DNA from: Arthrobacter_N sp051262515
Lineage (GTDB): Bacteria > Actinomycetota > Actinomycetes > Actinomycetales > Micrococcaceae
Length of the DNA: 64,000 nt
Direction: 5' to 3'
Assembly (NCBI RefSeq): GCF_051262515.1
Contig: NZ_JBIMER010000003.1
Coordinates: 1-64,000 of the forward strand
This document shows, in pieces, positions 61,202 to 64,000 of the stretch (position 1 is its first letter; each line of letters opens with the position of its first letter). Position numbers and translations under genes: made by a program. The notes below the pieces were generated by a model. It made no database searches, was not told the origin of the DNA, and was given only the letters and a program-made list of their open reading frames with translations.

Positions 61202-61260
61202 CGTAGGATTGATCTTCCGCCATTGGGCGGAACCAATCACCGTTGCCAGAGGAGGTCGCC

Positions 61261-61737
61261 GTGCCCAAGGAAACCGGACGCAAGGTCGTTGCGACCAACC
61301 GCAAGGCCCACCACGACTACAACATCACCGACACCTTCGAGGCCGGGATGGTCCTGAGCGGCACGGAGGTGAAGTCGCTGCGCGAAGGCAAGGCATCGCT
61401 TGTCGACGGGTTTGGGCAGTTCTACCGCGACGAGCTCTTCATCGAGGCCGTCTACATTCCGGAGTACCTGAACGGTTCGTGGACCAACCATACGGCGCGG
61501 CGACGCCGCAAGCTGCTTCTGCACCGCGAGGAGCTGACGAAGATCGGCCGGAAAATCCAGGAGTCCGGGTTCACCATCGTTCCCTTGCAGCTGTATTTCA
61601 AGGACGGGCGCGCCAAACTGGAGATCGGCGTCGGCAAGGGGAAACGAGAGTTCGACAAGCGGCACACGCTTCGGGAAAAGCAGGACAACCGGGAGGCGCT
61701 GCGCGCCATGCGCGAGCGGAACCGCCGCTCCGCCTAG
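61261..61737 (+). CDS. smpB: SsrA-binding protein SmpB
   Basis: This 158-residue protein binds tmRNA and delivers it to stalled ribosomes. KVVATNRKAHHDYNITDTFEAGMVLSGTEVKSLR, FGQFYRDELFIEAVYIPEY and the C-terminal basic tail (KREFDKRHTLREKQDNRE) are family marks. GTG 61261 is chosen because AGAGGAGG precedes it; an earlier start is in frame but unsupported. It lies directly upstream of ssrA, the usual arrangement. Confidence 0.97.
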   Translation: MPKETGRKVVATNRKAHHDYNITDTFEAGMVLSGTEVKSLREGKASLVDGFGQFYRDELFIEAVYIPEYLNGSWTNHTARRRRKLLLHREELTKIGRKIQESGFTIVPLQLYFKDGRAKLEIGVGKGKREFDKRHTLREKQDNREALRAMRERNRRSA

Positions 61738-61857
61738 GCCCGGCGGGAATGGCCGGATCCGTGGGGAATGAATCGACGGCGGTCGGGGTTACACTAGAAG
61801 TCCGGAGCGAGAGTTCCGGGAGTTGGGCGGGGAAACCCGCCGTTGACAACAAAATAC

Positions 61858-62242
61858 GGGGATGATCGGTTTCGACGATGTGAGTCGCGACAGGGGAAGC
61901 GGGCCGAGGATGCAGGGTTATCTCGCAAACGCTCTCTGCAAAACAATAAGTGCCGACTCTAAGCGCACTGACTTCGCTCTCGCTGCCTAAGCAGCCAGAC
62001 AGTCCGTCAGCCAGGATTTGCTATCGCTCCTGATACTGGCGTCATTTAGATAGCCACTGCCAGGTATCCTCGTCACCGGGGTGCTTGGCATAACTTAGGT
62101 GACTGTGCCCAGGACGGCCCGCAAGGGTCCAGCCGCTTGTTTGCGCGACGGCTGATGGGGCAGAGAAAGTCCACAGCAAACTGCGCCCGGAGAAGACCTG
62201 GCAACACCACATCGGACGGGGGTTCAATTCCCCCCATCTCCA
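61858..62242 (+). ncRNA. ssrA: tmRNA
   Basis: The 5' end GGGGATGATCGGTTTCGACG and the 3' end GGTTCAATTCCCCCCATCTCC pair as the tRNA-like acceptor stem and T-arm. The tag frame is GCC 61952 to TAA 61988-61990 and encodes ADSKRTDFALAA, the peptide that marks truncated proteins for proteolysis. Pseudoknot stems follow. The last base is the discriminator A at 62242; CCA is not encoded. The tmRNA 3' end is a common insertion site for mobile elements, but no integrase or attachment repeat was seen next to it. A strong terminator follows. Confidence 0.95.
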
Positions 62243-62250
62243 CAGAATCG

Positions 62251-62285
62251 GGCCCCGGAAACGATGCGTTTCCGGGGCCTTTTTT
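62251..62285 (+). terminator. Terminator of ssrA
   Basis: GGCCCCGGAAAC (62251-62262) pairs perfectly with GTTTCCGGGGCC (62268-62279) around a five-base loop and is followed by six T. It lies eight bases after the tmRNA. Confidence 0.9.
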
Positions 62286-62695
62286 GGCGTTGCCCCTACG
62301 CCGGCGTGGCGTCCCAAATCGGCTGCCGCGCAACAAGCACGAGAAAGCGTCCCCGCCTGCCTATGTGGCGGGGACGCTCTCAAGAAGTGCTGCAGCACTG
62401 GATTGCTTCGCGACCATGGGTGGCGAAGCGTGTCCGGCAACTCTTGGGGGACGCTGCCGGAACACATTTAACTTACCATGTAAGTTTCCGGTTTCCTGCA
62501 TCCGGGTTACCCAACGGTAAACGCCGATTCACAAGCCATGACGGAGCCACCCGCATGCCGGTTTATGGGCGTCCGCCGCATCTTTGGGGTGCCAACGCCG
62601 GGTGCCACCGCGCATAGAATGGTCCCGGACATCATCACGCGCACGTTCGGGAGCCCCTCGGGTGGGTCGCGGCGGCCAAGACGGAGGGACCGCAT
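62286..62695. other. Intergenic stretch with a second hairpin
   Basis: No gene is supported. AGCGTCCCCGCC (62346-62357) pairs perfectly with GGCGGGGACGCT (62367-62378) and may be a further terminator. ACTTACCATGTAAGT near 62471 is a smaller palindrome. The promoter of the following gene probably lies in 62600-62690. Confidence 0.5.
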
Positions 62696-63142
62696 ATGGA
62701 CATGGGGAGCAGGGAACCCGAGGGCAACGGCGGCCGGGTGCGTGCATCAGACGCCCTGGCGTTTGCGCTCGAAGTCGCGTTGCTGGGTGCCTCGGGTCTG
62801 TGGGCCATCGAGGTCCTGCCGCTGTTTCCGCTGTTCGCCATACTGGTGGTCGTAGTCCCGTTGATCGCTTTCTGGGGCCTGTTCATGGCCCCCACAGCCC
62901 CCTATCGCATCGCCTGGCCGGCCCACCCGGTGGTGGCCCACGGCCTGTTCCTACTGGGAAGCGGACTCCTGTTCGGGATCGAGCGGACAGGACTAGGCCT
63001 CGTGATGCTCGTCCTGACCGGCATGAGCGCGTTCCTGGCCTGGCGGCACCGCTCCCACGGAGCCGCGGAAGCCCGGCCCGCATCCGAACGGCGGCGCGGT
63101 CAGCCGGCGAGGCGGTCGGCGGGCCGCCGGACCGCGCGGTAA
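62696..63142 (+). CDS. YrdB-like small membrane protein, 148 aa
   Basis: Four hydrophobic segments (about 21 to 40, 42 to 64, 76 to 94 and 98 to 115) and the sequence LAFALEVALLGASGLWAIEVLPL, LIAFWGLFMAPTAPYRI match the YrdB (DUF2568) family of unknown function. The tail after residue 118 is Arg-rich and disordered. ATG 62696 is the likely start, although no strong ribosome binding site is seen. It is convergent with the fluoride-channel genes. Confidence 0.7.
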   Translation: MDMGSREPEGNGGRVRASDALAFALEVALLGASGLWAIEVLPLFPLFAILVVVVPLIAFWGLFMAPTAPYRIAWPAHPVVAHGLFLLGSGLLFGIERTGLGLVMLVLTGMSAFLAWRHRSHGAAEARPASERRRGQPARRSAGRRTAR

Positions 63143-63193
63143 CCCACCACTACCGTGTGCGATAGCCAGCAGCCACCGGTCCCGTTCGTGCGG

Positions 63194-63589
63194 CTAGCGG
63201 ACTCCCAGCCAGAGGCCGGCCGTGGCCGCGGCAACCCCCAGCAACACATTGGCGCAAGCATTTCCCACGGCGGCTCCGTGCCGTTCCGCCTGCCACAGCC
63301 GCACGGTGGCTACGCCGAACGTGCTGAACGTTGTCAGCCCGCCGCAGAGGCCGACGGACAGGATGGCCTGAACCTCCGGACTCCAGCCCGAACCTTCCGC
63401 GAATCCGGCGAGCAGACCCATCGCGAAGGACCCCAGGATATTCGCCGCCAGCGTGCCGGCCGGCCATGGGTGGTCGTGCCCGGCGGAGACCGGGACATAC
63501 CTGGTGACCAGCGTGTCGAGCCAGACGCGCAAGACAGAGCCGGCGGCCCCCGCGAGACCCACGCAAAGCCCGAGGACCAGCGCAGTCAT
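63194..63589 (-). CDS. fluC: Fluoride channel subunit FluC (CrcB)
   Basis: This 131-residue protein has four membrane segments and the FluC marks GLAGAAGSVLRVWLD, the pore Asn in TLAANILGSFAMG, and GLCGGLTTFSTFG. FluC proteins form dual-topology channels that export fluoride. Its ATG lies in the ATGA overlap with the upstream subunit, and two adjacent different subunits usually form a heterodimer. It is the second gene of the pair and ends facing the YrdB-like gene. Confidence 0.9.
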   Translation of the reverse strand: MTALVLGLCVGLAGAAGSVLRVWLDTLVTRYVPVSAGHDHPWPAGTLAANILGSFAMGLLAGFAEGSGWSPEVQAILSVGLCGGLTTFSTFGVATVRLWQAERHGAAVGNACANVLLGVAAATAGLWLGVR

Positions 63590-64000
63590 CCGTTCCCCCT
63601 GCGTCGGGCGAGCACGCCGCCCAGCCAGAGTCCGCCGCCGGCCGCCGCCAGACCGAGGACGAGCGAGGCCGCAAGGTAGGCCGCGGCCTGTCCCGGCGAC
63701 GGAGCGACGCCGTACCGAGCGCCGGCAGCCAGGTGGACGGCCACCGCGGAAAAGGTCGTGAACGACCCGAGCAGACCCGGACCGACGGCCGCGCGCAGCG
63801 CCGCGGAACGCGAGCCCGGGCCACCCGCCAACCAGACGGCCGTCAGCAGCCCCAAGACCAGGCAGCCGACGACGTTGATGGCGAGCGTGGTCCACGGGAA
63901 GCCCAAGTCGTCCGGTGCGATCCCGGCCAGGGAGTACCGCAGCAACGTGCCGACGAATCCACCCCCGGCCACGGCCCCCGCGATGCCAGGGGTGAGCCCT
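63586..64000 (-). CDS. fluC: Fluoride channel subunit FluC, partial
   Basis: The frame is open to the right edge of the window, so the start is outside. Visible parts include GAVAGGGFVGTLLRY, TTLAINVVGCLVLG and GPGLLGSFTTFSAVA, with four membrane segments. The second subunit gene overlaps its stop. A fluoride riboswitch, if present, would lie beyond the window. Confidence 0.85.
   Translation of the reverse strand, partial: GLTPGIAGAVAGGGFVGTLLRYSLAGIAPDDLGFPWTTLAINVVGCLVLGLLTAVWLAGGPGSRSAALRAAVGPGLLGSFTTFSAVAVHLAAGARYGVAPSPGQAAAYLAASLVLGLAAAGGGLWLGGVLARRRGNG

Noticed and set aside
61858..62242. tmRNA as the attachment site of the accessory island
   Set aside because: The island lies more than 20 kb away, and no duplicated tmRNA 3' end or integrase is seen beside ssrA.
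1..64000. CRISPR array or cas genes
   Set aside because: No regularly spaced short repeats and no Cas-like protein were seen on either strand.

Overview
The window is high-GC DNA from an actinobacterium, most likely a relative of Arthrobacter in the Micrococcaceae. The evidence is a WhiB1-type regulator, a PASTA Ser/Thr kinase next to a class II DAHP synthase and a PlsC acyltransferase, an FHA-FtsK ATPase beside a Tad pilus operon, and the prfB / ftsEX / smpB / ssrA block. The tmRNA tag reads ADSKRTDFALAA. The family assignment rests on gene order and motif recognition, not on a search.

Positions 1 to about 40,000 are an accessory island rich in decayed genes. The left part (0.9-12 kb) holds two proteins sharing an N-terminal module, an endonuclease VII-like protein with four zinc-knuckle repeats, a replication-relaxation-like protein coupled to a small upstream gene, and a CHC2/Toprim primase fused to a RecA-fold ATPase. 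A striking palindrome and direct repeats lie upstream of the primase, so this looks like the replication module of a mobile element. The middle (14-29 kb) carries an ATP-grasp-like protein, a zinc-ribbon plus Vsr/DUF559-like nuclease, a coupled pair of DUF262 (GmrSD-type) proteins, a DUF4839 protein, an HNH-like protein and a secreted Ig-repeat protein. The right part (29-39 kb) has several lipoproteins and membrane proteins, an IS30 remnant that truncates a HAD-like gene, and a DUF3883 nuclease-like protein. Fragments of SRAP/YedK, Fic, resolvase and IS30 genes, together with nonsense and frameshift mutations, indicate repeated insertion and decay. No intact integrase was seen.

From about 40 kb onward the sequence is compact chromosome. 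It runs plsC, aroG, a PknL-like PASTA kinase (opposite strand), whiB1, a four-helix membrane protein, and a large FHA-FtsK/SpoIIIE ATPase. Next comes a divergent Tad operon (tadA, tadB, tadC, Flp pilin and three TadE/TadG-like pseudopilins), then prfB. After that come an SDR gene with its catalytic core deleted, a 3-oxoacid CoA-transferase pair, and ftsE, ftsX and an M23 peptidase (the cell-division hydrolase module). The block ends with smpB and ssrA (trans-translation). A YrdB-like membrane protein and two overlapping FluC fluoride-channel subunits close the window, the last one running off the right edge.

In functional terms, the core part covers envelope lipid synthesis, aromatic amino acid entry, envelope signalling, pilus assembly, division and ribosome rescue. 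The island is dominated by nuclease-like, probably defensive or replicative genes and by small surface proteins of unknown role. No CRISPR array, tRNA or rRNA was found.
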